This document shows positions 16,204 to 25,048 of a DNA stretch of 64,000 bases, one piece after another; positions within the stretch are counted from its first letter, which is position 1; each line of letters begins with the position of its first letter. The position numbers were made by a program, and so were the translations under genes. Below the pieces are notes generated by a model. The model made no database searches, had not been told where the DNA came from, and saw nothing but the letters and a program-made list of their open reading frames with translations. The stretch spans positions 13,246 to 77,245 of the forward strand of contig PKRJ01000010.1 in assembly GCA_017577365.1 (NCBI GenBank). The letters are read 5' to 3'. This DNA is from Gammaproteobacteria bacterium (GTDB taxonomy: Bacteria > Pseudomonadota > Gammaproteobacteria > Steroidobacterales > Rariloculaceae).

Positions 16204-17506
16204 GCCGGGCCCGGTGAAGCCCAACGAGCCGCCGCGAACGCGGGATCGCGTCGCCGAAGGATTGCGGCGCCGGTACATGAAGGAGCGGGCGTTTCGCCTG
16301 CTCGGGCTCGCCGCGTTGCTCTTCGGTCTCGGCTTCCTCGCGATCTTCTTCGTCACGCTCGTCTCGAACGGCGCGAGCGCGCTACTGCAGACGCGCATCC
16401 TGCTCGACGTCGAGCTCGACCCGGAGGTCATCGATCCAGAAGGCCGTCGCGACGCGGTCGCGCTCGAGACGGCGAACTATCAGCAGCTGATCCGCGACGC
16501 GCTGAATCGTCTGTTCCCCGACGTCACGGAGCGATCCGAGCGACGCGCGCTCTACCGGCTGCTGAGCCCGGCCGCGGACCTCGAGGTGCGCGAGCTCGTG
16601 CTCGCGAATCCGGCGCTGATCGGCGAGACGCGGAGCCTGTGGCTCCTCGCGGACGATGACGTCGACATGCTGATCAAGGGCAATATCGACCGCGACGTCC
16701 CGGAGTCCGAGCGGCGGCTCTCCGACGCGCAGATCGGGTGGATCGACGCGCTCCTCGACGAAGGCCGCATCGAGCGCAAGCTCAACCGCTATTTCTTCAC
16801 GTCCGGCGATTCCCGCGACCCCGAGCTCGCAGGCATCTTCGGCGCGACGGTCGGCTCGTTCTTCATGCTGCTCGTGACGCTCGTGCTTTCGTTCCCGCTC
16901 GGCGTCGCGACCGCCGTCTATCTCGAGGAGTTCGCGCCGCGCAACCGCTGGACGGATTTGATCGAGGTGAACATCAACAATCTGGCCGCGGTGCCGTCGA
17001 TCGTGTTCGGGCTGCTCGGCTTGGCGTTGTTCATCAACGCGTTCGGTCTGCCGCGCTCGGCGCCGCTCGTCGGCGGGCTGGTGCTCACGCTGATGACGCT
17101 GCCCGTGATCATCATCGCATCGCGCGCGGCGCTCAAGGCCGTGCCGCCGTCGATCCGCGAGGCCGCGCTCGGCATCGGCGCGTCGAAGATGCAGACGGTG
17201 CTGCACCACGTGCTGCCGCTCGCGCTTCCAGGCATGCTCACGGGCACGATCATCGGCATGGCGCGCGCGCTCGGAGAATCGGCGCCGCTTCTGATGATCG
17301 GCATGGTGGCGTTCATCGTCGACATCCCCGAATCGCCGCTCGATCCGGCGACGGCCTTGCCGGTGCAGATCTTCCTTTGGGCCGACAGCCCGGAGCGCGC
17401 GTTCGTCGAGCGGACTTCCGCGGCGATCCTCGTGCTGCTCGCGTTCCTCGTGGTGATGAACGGTATCGCGATTCTGCTCAGGAAACGATTCGAGCGACGG
17501 TATTGA
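16196..17506 (+). CDS. pstA: Phosphate ABC transporter permease PstA with large N-terminal periplasmic domain
   Basis: Second permease of the phosphate importer, 436 residues. After the first membrane segment (about 36-62) comes a hydrophilic domain of some 150 residues (about 63-210) containing ETANYQQLIRDALNRLFPD and DVDMLIKGNIDRDVPESERRL; this resembles the DUF3333-type extension known in PstA of many proteobacteria. The canonical permease part follows with GSFFMLLVTLVLSFPLGVATAVYLEEF, AAVPSIVFGLLGLALF and the EAA loop REAALGIGASKMQTVLHHVLPLALPG. pstB follows after 20 nt. Confidence 0.94.
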   Translation: MSEPGPVKPNEPPRTRDRVAEGLRRRYMKERAFRLLGLAALLFGLGFLAIFFVTLVSNGASALLQTRILLDVELDPEVIDPEGRRDAVALETANYQQLIRDALNRLFPDVTERSERRALYRLLSPAADLEVRELVLANPALIGETRSLWLLADDDVDMLIKGNIDRDVPESERRLSDAQIGWIDALLDEGRIERKLNRYFFTSGDSRDPELAGIFGATVGSFFMLLVTLVLSFPLGVATAVYLEEFAPRNRWTDLIEVNINNLAAVPSIVFGLLGLALFINAFGLPRSAPLVGGLVLTLMTLPVIIIASRAALKAVPPSIREAALGIGASKMQTVLHHVLPLALPGMLTGTIIGMARALGESAPLLMIGMVAFIVDIPESPLDPATALPVQIFLWADSPERAFVERTSAAILVLLAFLVVMNGIAILLRKRFERRY

Positions 17507-17526
17507 CGCGTTGGAGTAGACTGCGA

Positions 17527-18411
17527 ATGCGGATGTTCAGGCAGGCAACGGCGGAGGCCATGCAACCCGCGACGACCCCTCGGCAGACGACGGCGCGGGA
17601 GCCCGCGCCGAGCGCGGCACCGACCTACCGCACGGTCGGAGACCATCGCGCCGCGAACCCGATCATCACCGCGCGCGACGTGAACGTCTATTACGGCGAC
17701 AAGCACGCGATCCAGCACGTCAATCTCGATATCGGCCTGAACGAGGTGATCGCGTTGATCGGCCCGTCGGGATGCGGCAAGTCGACGTTCCTGCGGTGTC
17801 TGAACCGCATGAACGATACGATCGAGTCGGCGCGTGTGACCGGCGAGATCAAGCTCTACGACGAGGACATCTATTCGAAGCAGATGGACGTCGTGATGCT
17901 GCGCGCCAGGGTCGGCATGGTCTTCCAGAAACCGAATCCGTTCCCGAAGTCGATCTACGACAACGTCGCGTACGGGCCGCGCATTCACGGCCTCGCGCGC
18001 GACAGGACCGAGCTCGACGAGATCGTGCAAAAGAGCCTCGAGCGCGCCGGGCTCTGGAACGAGGTCAAGGACCGGCTCGAGGAGCCGGGCACCGGGCTCT
18101 CGGGCGGCCAGCAGCAGCGGCTCTGCATCGCGCGCACGATCGCCGTGAGCCCGGAGGTGATCCTGATGGACGAGCCTTGCTCCGCGCTCGACCCGATCGC
18201 GACCGCTCGCATCGAGGATCTGATCGACGAGCTCAGGCAGAACTACGCGATCGTGATCGTCACGCACTCGATGCAGCAGGCCGCGCGCGTTTCGCAGCGG
18301 ACCGCGTACTTCCATCTCGGCAGGCTGATCGAGGTCGGCAAGACCGAGGAAATCTTCACCAACCCCCGCCACAAGCTGACCGAGGACTACATCACCGGTC
18401 GGTTCGGTTGA
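17527..18411 (+). CDS. pstB: Phosphate ABC transporter ATPase PstB
   Basis: Cytoplasmic ATPase that drives PstCA, 294 residues. A variable N-terminus of about 44 residues precedes the ABC domain. Walker A GPSGCGKST is at residues 79-87, the Q-loop in GMVFQKPNPFPKSIYDNV, signature LSGGQQQRLCIAR, Walker B VILMDEPCSALDP and H-loop VTHSMQQA. The ATG at 17527 has GGAG 10 nt upstream; ATG 17533 and 17560 are in-frame alternatives, the last with GGAGG too close. The C-terminus GKTEEIFTNPRHKLTEDYITGRFG is typical of PstB. Confidence 0.96.
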   Translation: MRMFRQATAEAMQPATTPRQTTAREPAPSAAPTYRTVGDHRAANPIITARDVNVYYGDKHAIQHVNLDIGLNEVIALIGPSGCGKSTFLRCLNRMNDTIESARVTGEIKLYDEDIYSKQMDVVMLRARVGMVFQKPNPFPKSIYDNVAYGPRIHGLARDRTELDEIVQKSLERAGLWNEVKDRLEEPGTGLSGGQQQRLCIARTIAVSPEVILMDEPCSALDPIATARIEDLIDELRQNYAIVIVTHSMQQAARVSQRTAYFHLGRLIEVGKTEEIFTNPRHKLTEDYITGRFG

Positions 18412-18708
18412 TGTTGCCGGCCGGGGGCGCGACGTCGCCGGCCGATTCGCTCACGTCTGCGGCCCCGCACTCCGCGGAGCTTTAGATTGCGTCCAATTCG
18501 CGTGTGCTCGAACGGCCCACGCGTGCCATTGCTTTGCGCGGCCGCCGGCAAGATTCCCGTCGCCGCGTGTAACCCGTGAACGCCTTTGCTCGTCATTCGC
18601 AGAATTGCGCTGCGGAACGAGCCGGCGGACGAACCGAGCGAATGGCGACGAGATCCGATAGCCCGAGATCGCCGAGGTCGTGAGGATGACTCCCTCGCGC
18701 GACGTTAT

Positions 18709-18736
18709 TTGAGTTCGCCGTTATCCTCAGTATGAT
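18709..18736 (+). promoter_or_regulatory. Putative sigma-70 promoter of the TonB-dependent receptor
   Basis: TTGAGT at 18709-18714 and TATGAT at 18731-18736 are separated by 16 nt, the best -35/-10 pair in this gap. Transcription would begin near 18743, about 260 nt before the receptor start. Confidence 0.5.
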
Positions 18737-18801
18737 GGCTTGTCTCTTACGCGAGACTGTCGGGGGAGAGAGCACCGAAAGCGCGGATCGGAACGGTGTC
18801 A

Positions 18802-18841
18802 GGTAGCACCGCGTGGGTCTCATCTTATCCGAGATGCTACC
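18802..18841 (+). promoter_or_regulatory. Stem-loop in the receptor mRNA leader
   Basis: GGTAGCA (18802-18808) pairs with TGCTACC (18835-18841), extended by TCTC/GAGA (18818-18821 with 18831-18834) capped by a 9-nt loop; nine nucleotides bulge on the 5' side. It could be an sRNA or protein target or a riboswitch-like element, but I recognise no known class. Confidence 0.35.
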
Positions 18842-19001
18842 GATGGGGGCGATACCGCTTCGAACCGCGCAGCCGGACTTTCGTGACGCGACGCCGCGTG
18901 CGTCTCGTCGCCGGCACGCGTGCAACGGACTGTGGGCTGTGCAAAGGAGTGTGGGTGAGGTGGTGAATCGAGCTTAAGTCAATCCACGGGGGGAAGGTCA
19001 T

Positions 19002-21527
19002 ATGACCGCATCGAAGAAAGCCGGGTCCTTCCGTCCGCACACGGGCGGGTCTTCCAAGTACAAAAATTCGAGTGGCGGACGAGGTCCCTGGCGCCCGGCG
19101 GCGCAAGCAGTCGCGATCGCGCTCGCGGCGACGAGCGGAACCGCGCTGGCTCAGCAGCAGGGGGCTCTCGAGGAAGTCATCGTTACGGCCGAGTTCCGCC
19201 AGGCCAACGTTCAAGATACGCCGATCGCGATCACGGCGGTTACCTCCACGATGATGGAGGCGCGTAGCCAGACCAACGTCTTCGAGATTGCCGCGCAGGC
19301 TCCAAACGTCACGCTGAAACCGGCCGGCGCGGGTATCGGTCCCGCGATGATCGCATTCATTCGCGGTATCGGTCAGACGGATTTCAACTACGCGCTCGAG
19401 CCCGGCGTCGGTGTCTACGTCGACGACGTCTACTACCCGACGCTGACGGGCACGTTGCTCGATTTGCTCGACCTCGATCGCGTCGAGGTGCTGCGCGGTC
19501 CGCAGGGCACGCTGGCCGGCCGTAACTCGATCGGCGGCGCGATCAAGCTCTATTCGAGACAGCCGAGCGAGGATGGCGGCGGCTCGATCTCGTTGACCTA
19601 CGGCTCGTTGGACCGGGTCGAAGTCCGGGGCAGCAGCGACTTCACGATCGTTCCGGACAAGCTCTATGCCCGCGTCGCGGGAGTGAGCCGATCGCGCGAC
19701 GGCTACGTGAAGCGGCTCGACTACCGCTGCGTGCATCCCAATTCGAACGTACCGTCCTTCTCGACCGGCCGTTTGTCCGACTGCAAGCTCGGCACGGAAG
19801 GCGGCCAGAACTACACGGGCGGGCGCTTCAATCTCACGTGGTTGCCGTCGGACACCGTGAGGGTCACGCTCATCGCCGACGCGATCAACGATCAGTCGGA
19901 GACGCAGCCGAACGTGCTGATCAAGGTCAACGAGAACATCACGGTCGGTGGTTCGGGTCCGTTCGACCTCACGCAGGGCGGCTTCCTGGGGCAGTCGATC
20001 GCCGGAAGCGACGGCAATCCCGTCCATCTGACGAACGCATTCGTGCCATATGGTCCGTGGCGCGGAGATACCGCCGTGAACGACGGTTACGTCAGCTACG
20101 CGACATACATGGATCCGAATGCGTTCGACCCGGATACGCTTCGGCGCTATTCGCCGGTCTCGATTCCGCCGATCTCGACGCTGGACCAGCGCGGCATCTC
20201 GGCGACGATCGATTGGCAGATCAACGATCGCCTGTCGTTCAAATCGATCACGGCGGTGCGCGAGTACCAGTCGTCGTTCGCGCAGGACGTCGACGGCTCG
20301 CCGATCAACAGCCAGATGCTGCTGCAGCATCTCGATCACGAGCAGAAGAGCCAGGAGTTCAGGCTGAGCGGCGTCGCGGCGAACGATCGGCTCGACTACA
20401 CCGTCGGCGCGTTCTTCTTCAAGCAGGAGGGCACGCTCGAGGCGAACGTCAACCTGTACTACGTGCAGTTCAACTTCATCCACGGTCCGGATCCGACGCC
20501 CTCGCACAACTACGCGGCATTCGCGCACTTGTCGTACGCGCTCACGGATAGGCTGAATCTCTCGGCCGGCATCCGCTATTCGGACGACGAGAAGACCTAC
20601 GTGCATTTCCGGCGCAATCCGGACGGCACGCTGCCCGCGGCGCCGTGCTTGGCCGATCTGCCTCCGCACTTCGTGGGTAACGCGCCGAACTGCGCGCTGT
20701 TCGGCCTCTTCAACCAAGGCGCGACGTGGGAAGACACGCGTACCGACTGGCGCGTCGTGCTCGATTGGCGGCTCAGCGATCAGGTCATGACGTACGGCCA
20801 GGTCGCGACGGGCTACAAGGGCGGCGGCGTCAACCCGCGGCCGTTCGTGCTGCCGCAGCTCCTGCCGTTCAACTCGGAAGAGCTGACGTCGTACGAGATC
20901 GGCTTCAAGTCGCAACTGCTCGACCGGTCGATGCGTCTGAACGGTGCGGTGTTCTACAACGATTACACCGACATCATTCTGACGCTGAACCCGTGCCCGC
21001 AGATCGCCCCGGGTCCGTGCGCGTTGCCGGTCAACGCCGGCACGGCGGACGTCAAGGGTCTCGAGCTCGAGATGGAGTACTACCCGACCGACCGCTGGAG
21101 CATCGACGCTTCGGTCGGTTATCTCGACTTCGAGTACAAGACGACGGCGGAGAACACGGGCATTACGCCGGGCATGGTGCCGCCGTTCACGCCGGAGCTG
21201 TCCTGGAGCGCGGGTATCCAGTACACGTTCCCGCAAGGGGAGCGCGGTCAGTGGTCGATCCGGTACGACGCGTCCTATCAGGACGATATCCACACCGGTC
21301 CGATCAATACCCAGCACAACCGCATCGAGTCGTACACGCTGTCCAACATGCGCGTCATGTGGCGTTCGGCCGACGAGATGTGGGATGCGGCGCTCGAGGT
21401 CACGAACCTGACCGACAAGTACTACTACCTCACGTACTTCGATCAGTACGAGAGCGGCGGCGGTACGCTGTCGGGTCAGCCGGGCCTGCCGAGGCTGTAC
21501 GGCGTCACGGTGCGCCGGCACTTCTGA
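19002..21527 (+). CDS. TonB-dependent outer-membrane receptor
   Basis: Outer-membrane active transporter of 841 residues powered by TonB-ExbBD. The N-terminus is long, with a hydrophobic segment AAQAVAIALAATSGTALA followed by a cleavage site near residue 45. A TonB-box-like LEEVIVTAEFR leads into the plug domain (about 60-175: VQDTPIAITAVT, GVGVYVDDVYY, LLDLDRVEVLRGPQGTLAGRNSIGGAI). The 22-strand barrel ends in VTRLYGVTVRRHF-like sequence with a terminal aromatic residue. The plug resembles receptors of Sphingomonas- and Woeseia-like oligotrophs, whose substrates are mostly unknown; iron chelates, cobalamin or glycans are all possible. It stands alone, with a leader upstream and a terminator downstream. 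Confidence 0.93.
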   Translation: MTASKKAGSFRPHTGGSSKYKNSSGGRGPWRPAAQAVAIALAATSGTALAQQQGALEEVIVTAEFRQANVQDTPIAITAVTSTMMEARSQTNVFEIAAQAPNVTLKPAGAGIGPAMIAFIRGIGQTDFNYALEPGVGVYVDDVYYPTLTGTLLDLLDLDRVEVLRGPQGTLAGRNSIGGAIKLYSRQPSEDGGGSISLTYGSLDRVEVRGSSDFTIVPDKLYARVAGVSRSRDGYVKRLDYRCVHPNSNVPSFSTGRLSDCKLGTEGGQNYTGGRFNLTWLPSDTVRVTLIADAINDQSETQPNVLIKVNENITVGGSGPFDLTQGGFLGQSIAGSDGNPVHLTNAFVPYGPWRGDTAVNDGYVSYATYMDPNAFDPDTLRRYSPVSIPPISTLDQRGISATIDWQINDRLSFKSITAVREYQSSFAQDVDGSPINSQMLLQHLDHEQKSQEFRLSGVAANDRLDYTVGAFFFKQEGTLEANVNLYYVQFNFIHGPDPTPSHNYAAFAHLSYALTDRLNLSAGIRYSDDEKTYVHFRRNPDGTLPAAPCLADLPPHFVGNAPNCALFGLFNQGATWEDTRTDWRVVLDWRLSDQVMTYGQVATGYKGGGVNPRPFVLPQLLPFNSEELTSYEIGFKSQLLDRSMRLNGAVFYNDYTDIILTLNPCPQIAPGPCALPVNAGTADVKGLELEMEYYPTDRWSIDASVGYLDFEYKTTAENTGITPGMVPPFTPELSWSAGIQYTFPQGERGQWSIRYDASYQDDIHTGPINTQHNRIESYTLSNMRVMWRSADEMWDAALEVTNLTDKYYYLTYFDQYESGGGTLSGQPGLPRLYGVTVRRHF

Positions 21528-21545
21528 TCGATCCGGCGTCATGCG

Positions 21546-21580
21546 GTCCGGCCCCCTTTGCGGGGCCGGACTTTCTTGTT
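21546..21580 (+). terminator. Rho-independent terminator after the TonB receptor
   Basis: Perfect 10-bp GC stem (GTCCGGCCCC / GGGGCCGGAC) with a 6-nt loop, followed by TTTCTTGTT, 19 nt after the receptor stop codon. Confidence 0.9.
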
Positions 21581-21624
21581 GCTCGGCGCGACCGGCGACG
21601 CTCGCCGAACCCCCGTTCGCAGCA

Positions 21625-22167
21625 TCAACGCCCGGCCGGAGTGAGCTCCATCGTGTAGATCACCTGATGCACGTCGTCCGGGTCGGGGCGCTCGCTGAAG
21701 CCGAGATGACGCGCGAGGCGGCGCATGCGATGGTTCGTCGCGGCGTCGACCGAGTACAGACGCTCGATCCCGGCGTTCCGCGCGTGCTCGATGAGGCGGG
21801 TGACCAGCAGCGTCGCGAGTCCCTTGTGCTGCCAGTCGTCGGTGACCGCCACGGAGATCTCGGCCTCGACGCATGGCGATTGCGCCGACGCGTAGCGGCA
21901 AACGCCGACGATCCTGCCGTCGTGCTGCGCCGCGGGGACGGCGACGTACGTCATCGCTTTCGCCCGATCCGGCGCGCACATCCGTTCGAGATCCCGGTCG
22001 CGCAGATGCGCGACCCCGCCGAGAAAGAGCAGGTGCTTGCTGTGCGCGGACAAGCCCTCGAAGAACGCGTTGAGCGCGGCTTTGTCGTCCGGCCGGACTT
22101 CACGGATCGTCACTCGGCTGCCGTCTCGGAGCATTTCCGTCACGGCCGGGTTCGTCACGGTGGTCAT
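21625..22167 (-). CDS. GNAT family N-acetyltransferase (Pat-like acetyltransferase domain)
   Basis: Single GNAT domain of 180 residues. The start of the domain is TIREVRPDDKAALNAFFEGLS, and the acetyl-CoA loop is in SVAVTDDWQHKGLATLLVTRLIEHARNAGIERLYSVDAATNHRMRRLARHLGF. The sequence is most like the free-standing or C-terminal acetyltransferase domain of protein lysine acetylases (Pat/YfiQ type), though here without the acyl-CoA synthetase part. The ATG at 22167 is preceded by GGGAG at 8 nt. It is divergent from the CBS gene, with a 149-nt shared promoter region. Confidence 0.85.
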   Translation of the reverse strand: MTTVTNPAVTEMLRDGSRVTIREVRPDDKAALNAFFEGLSAHSKHLLFLGGVAHLRDRDLERMCAPDRAKAMTYVAVPAAQHDGRIVGVCRYASAQSPCVEAEISVAVTDDWQHKGLATLLVTRLIEHARNAGIERLYSVDAATNHRMRRLARHLGFSERPDPDDVHQVIYTMELTPAGR

Positions 22168-22316
22168 CGTCCGTCTCCCGATTCGGGGCGTCTCCGAGAT
22201 TGTCCCACCGGCGCCTTCCGCGCAAGCTCGCGATGCGAAGCCGTACGGGACTCCCGCAATCGCCGCCGCTCGTGAAAGACCGTAACCTTGAGGCATCGGA
22301 ACTGCGGAGGACGGCG

Positions 22317-22766
22317 ATGGGTGTCGGGTCCATTTGTAACCGCAACGTCGCGACGATCGAGCCGGATGCGGATATCACGGTGGCCGCGGAACGGATGCGC
22401 AAGGAGCACGTCGGCGATCTCATCGTCGCCGAGTTCAGGGACGCGCGGCTCGTGCCGATCGGCATCATCACGGACCGCGACATCGTCATCTCGGTGGTCG
22501 CGAAGAAAGTCGATCCCGAGTCGCTCACGGTCGGCGACGTGATGACGACGGAGCTCCTCACCGTCCGTGAGGACAACAGCGTCGAGTTCGCGCTGCGCGA
22601 GATGCGCCGCTACGGCGTGCGCCGCGTGCCGGTCGTGGGCTCCCTTGGCGAGCTCGTCGGTGTGCTGTCGATCAACGACGTCATCGATCATCTGGGCACG
22701 CAGCTCAGCCATATCGGCGACATCATCCGCTTCGGGCAGAGTGCCGAGGCCCGGCGCAGGCCGTAA
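22317..22766 (+). CDS. Tandem CBS-domain protein
   Basis: Stand-alone CBS pair of 149 residues (CBS1 about 8-65, CBS2 about 75-135). Such pairs bind adenosyl nucleotides and act as energy or redox sensors. Visible blocks are NVATIEPDADITVAAERMRKEHVGDLIV, IGIITDRDIVISVVAK, DVMTTELLTVREDNSVEFALREMRRYGVRRVPVVG and GVLSINDVIDHLG. GGAGG ends 6 nt before the ATG. It is the size and layout of Hrp1-type CBS proteins. The PRPP-synthetase-like gene starts 48 nt downstream in the same direction and is probably cotranscribed. Confidence 0.9.
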   Translation: MGVGSICNRNVATIEPDADITVAAERMRKEHVGDLIVAEFRDARLVPIGIITDRDIVISVVAKKVDPESLTVGDVMTTELLTVREDNSVEFALREMRRYGVRRVPVVGSLGELVGVLSINDVIDHLGTQLSHIGDIIRFGQSAEARRRP

Positions 22767-22813
22767 CATACGGCTGAACGCGCCGGCGGCGGTTCGCCGC
22801 GCGAGGAGGTCGT

Positions 22814-23764
22814 ATGAAGATCTTCGGCCTCGAAGCCACTCGTGGACTGGGCGAACGAATCGCCGCGCAGCTCGGGACGGTGCTCGCGCCGTACGAGGAG
22901 CGCCAGTTCGAGGATAGCGAGTTCAAGATTCGGCCGCTCGAGAGCGTTCGAGGCGAGCGGGTTCTCGTCTGCCAGTCGCTCTCGGGCGACGCGCAATTGA
23001 GCGCCGCGGACAAACTCATGCGGCTGCTCGTTTTCACCGGCGCGCTGAAGGATGCGGGCGCCGCCGAGGTCATCGCGCTCGCGCCGTACCTCGCGTTCTC
23101 GCGCAAGGATCGAAGGACGAGGCCGTACGATCCCGTCGCGACCCGCTACATCGCGGCGTTTCTCGAGGCGGCCGGCGTCGACGCGCTCGTCACGGTCGAC
23201 GTGCACAACCCCGCGGCGTTCGACAATGCGTTCCGGCGCTTCAAGCTCGACGTCGAAGCCTGGCCTTTGTTCGTCGAGCATTTCGCGGTGCGCATTCCCG
23301 CCGGGCGCCGCGTCGCCGTGCTATCACCGGACGCCGGCGGCATGAAACGCGCGATACGCTTCGCGGAGGCGTTCGCCGAGCGTATCGGCGCGCCGGTCGA
23401 GCTCGCCCTGATGGAGAAGCGCCGCAGCGAAGGGCTCGTTCGAGGGCAGGCTTTCGGCGGCGACGTGGCCGACGCTACCGTGATCGTCGTCGATGACCTC
23501 GTGAGCACCGGCACCACGATGCAGCGGGCCGCGAAGGCGGCCGTCGCGCGCGGTGCCGCGTCGGTGCACGTCGCCGCGACGCACGGGCTGTTTTCGCCGG
23601 CCGCCGCGGAAGCCCTGATGATCGACGAGATCGAAACGATCGTCGTCACCGATACCGTGCCCGACGTCGAAGCGCGTTGCCCGGCGCTTCTGTCGAAGCT
23701 CGCGGTGCTCGAAACGGCGCCGCTGCTCGCCGCGGCCGTGCGTCCGCTGATACGGCGGGTGTAG
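22814..23764 (+). CDS. Ribose-phosphate diphosphokinase-like protein (divergent Prs)
   Basis: Predicted to make PRPP from ribose 5-phosphate and ATP, 316 residues. Key sites are FEDSEFKIRPLESVRGERVLV, the flexible-loop region YLAFSRKDRRTRPYDPVATRYIA, metal-binding VDVHN, SPDAGGMKRA, and the PRPP loop VIVVDDLVSTGTTM. The RKDRRTRP.DPV version differs from housekeeping Prs (usually RQDRR with downstream AKLVA), and places this in a divergent class often found as a second copy. An essential prs elsewhere in the genome is therefore likely. The preceding CBS gene may be its regulator or partner; GAGGAGGT sits close to the start codon. Confidence 0.85.
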   Translation: MKIFGLEATRGLGERIAAQLGTVLAPYEERQFEDSEFKIRPLESVRGERVLVCQSLSGDAQLSAADKLMRLLVFTGALKDAGAAEVIALAPYLAFSRKDRRTRPYDPVATRYIAAFLEAAGVDALVTVDVHNPAAFDNAFRRFKLDVEAWPLFVEHFAVRIPAGRRVAVLSPDAGGMKRAIRFAEAFAERIGAPVELALMEKRRSEGLVRGQAFGGDVADATVIVVDDLVSTGTTMQRAAKAAVARGAASVHVAATHGLFSPAAAEALMIDEIETIVVTDTVPDVEARCPALLSKLAVLETAPLLAAAVRPLIRRV

Positions 23765-23841
23765 GGCGCTACTGCTCGTACGAGAAGACCGTAACGGCAA
23801 CTCTCGTGCTCCGCTAGCGGTGTCGCAGAAGCGTGAAGCCT

Positions 23842-24879
23842 TCAGGGCCGGCTCGCTGCGACGATGCTTTTCTCGGCAGCGTCTAGATACCACCGCGCGC
23901 GAGCGCGCCACTGGTCCGCGTCGGACGCCGCGTCCGGCACGCGCCGCGCATAGAGCACCGCGCGGGCGAGCGCGCGCCGGCTGCGATAGAAGTGGAGCAA
24001 CGCTTGCGGGACCGGGTCGTTCGCGAGCCGCCGATACGCTTCCAGCAGTCGCGCGCCGGTCTCGGGAGCACCGAGACGGTCGCAGTCGAGCGCGAGGAAA
24101 GCGATCTCTTCCGCGGCGTCGAGCCAGCGGAGCGCGACCGAGAACTCGAGGCAGTCGATGACCTGCGGCGCGTCCGTCATGAACACGTGCTCGGCGCGGA
24201 GATCGCCGTGGGCGTCGACGATGCGATGCTCGCGCGCGCGACGCTCGAGGAGCGGCCGGTTGCGCTCGACGAACTCTTGCTGAAGCGCGGCGATGCGCCG
24301 GACCGTATCGTGCGGCAGGCCGCGATCCTGGCCGCCGACGGTGATCGCGCCGCGCGCGGTCGCAGCCGAGGAGCGCTCGAGGGCGTCGACGTAGCCGGGG
24401 CCGTCCCACGGCGCGCGGATCGCGCGATGCATGTAGAACTCGACGAGCTTCCCCATGATGCGCCCGAGATCGGCGTCGCTCGCCCGGCAGCCGACGTCGG
24501 CGAGCGTCGCGCCGGAAGGCAAGCGCCGCATCACGACGAGCCAGTCGACGACGCCGTCGGCGTCGTCGCCCACGGCGTCATCGCCGACGGCGAGGCCTCG
24601 TTCCGTGCGCACGAGCGGCACGACGCGAAGATACGTGTCCTCCGCGAGCCGACGGTTCAGCGTGACCTCGAGCTCGCAGTACGCGCGACGGGCTTCCCGA
24701 TCGCGGAAATCGATCAGTCCGAAGCGAATCGGCTTTTTCAGCTTGTAAACGAAACGCGGCGAAAGGAAGACCCACGCGAAATGCGTTTCGACGGATTCGA
24801 CGCGGTCGGGACGATCGGGAAAGGCGCGTCCGCTCTCGAGATACGAGACCTTCTCCGCGAGCGAGACTTCGTCTTCCAC
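23842..24879 (-). CDS. COG2187-type protein: aminoglycoside-phosphotransferase-like kinase domain
   Basis: 345 residues with an APH/kinase-like fold. N-terminal block VESVETHFAWVFLSPRFVYKLKKPIRFGLIDF matches the COG2187 family, with the probable ATP-site Lys in YKLKKP. The catalytic loop is DAHGDLRAEHVFM and the metal-binding counterpart of DFG is VIDCLEF. Many COG2187 proteins continue into a P-loop kinase domain; this one ends without it. The substrate is not known. Members are found among mycobacterial dormancy genes. It is convergent with the Prs-like gene and divergent from the phosphoribosyltransferase gene. Confidence 0.82.
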   Translation of the reverse strand: MEDEVSLAEKVSYLESGRAFPDRPDRVESVETHFAWVFLSPRFVYKLKKPIRFGLIDFRDREARRAYCELEVTLNRRLAEDTYLRVVPLVRTERGLAVGDDAVGDDADGVVDWLVVMRRLPSGATLADVGCRASDADLGRIMGKLVEFYMHRAIRAPWDGPGYVDALERSSAATARGAITVGGQDRGLPHDTVRRIAALQQEFVERNRPLLERRAREHRIVDAHGDLRAEHVFMTDAPQVIDCLEFSVALRWLDAAEEIAFLALDCDRLGAPETGARLLEAYRRLANDPVPQALLHFYRSRRALARAVLYARRVPDAASDADQWRARARWYLDAAEKSIVAASRP

Positions 24880-25048
24880 GTCGGCATGCTAGCGTGCGGC
24901 CCGAAGCGGGCCATTCGGTATTATCCGCACTCGTTCCGCGCGGGCGCGATCCTCATACTCGACTGTAGTGGTCGGACCCCTCGGTATGGAGTCGGCGGGT
25001 CCGTTCCAGACCTCGTCGAGATCAATCTCGGGATTGAACGGAGCGACG

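Larger units (their letters stand above)
18412..19001. other. 590-nt intergenic region between pstB and the TonB receptor
   Basis: No gene is supported here. The first 290 nt contain only GC-rich sequence. The rest holds a promoter candidate at 18709-18736 and a stem-loop at 18802-18841, leaving a 5' leader of about 260 nt for the receptor. The region is noticeably less GC-rich than the coding DNA around it. Confidence 0.6.

Noticed and set aside
18802..18841. Possible tRNA-like or known riboswitch fold
   Set aside because: Too short for a tRNA, no acceptor or T-arm consensus, and no B12, TPP or FMN motif nearby; kept only as an unassigned stem-loop.
23765..23841. Terminator between the convergent Prs-like and COG2187 genes
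   Set aside because: Only a broken ACGAGA/TCTCGT pairing around a small CCGTAACGG palindrome and no T-tract; too weak to list.
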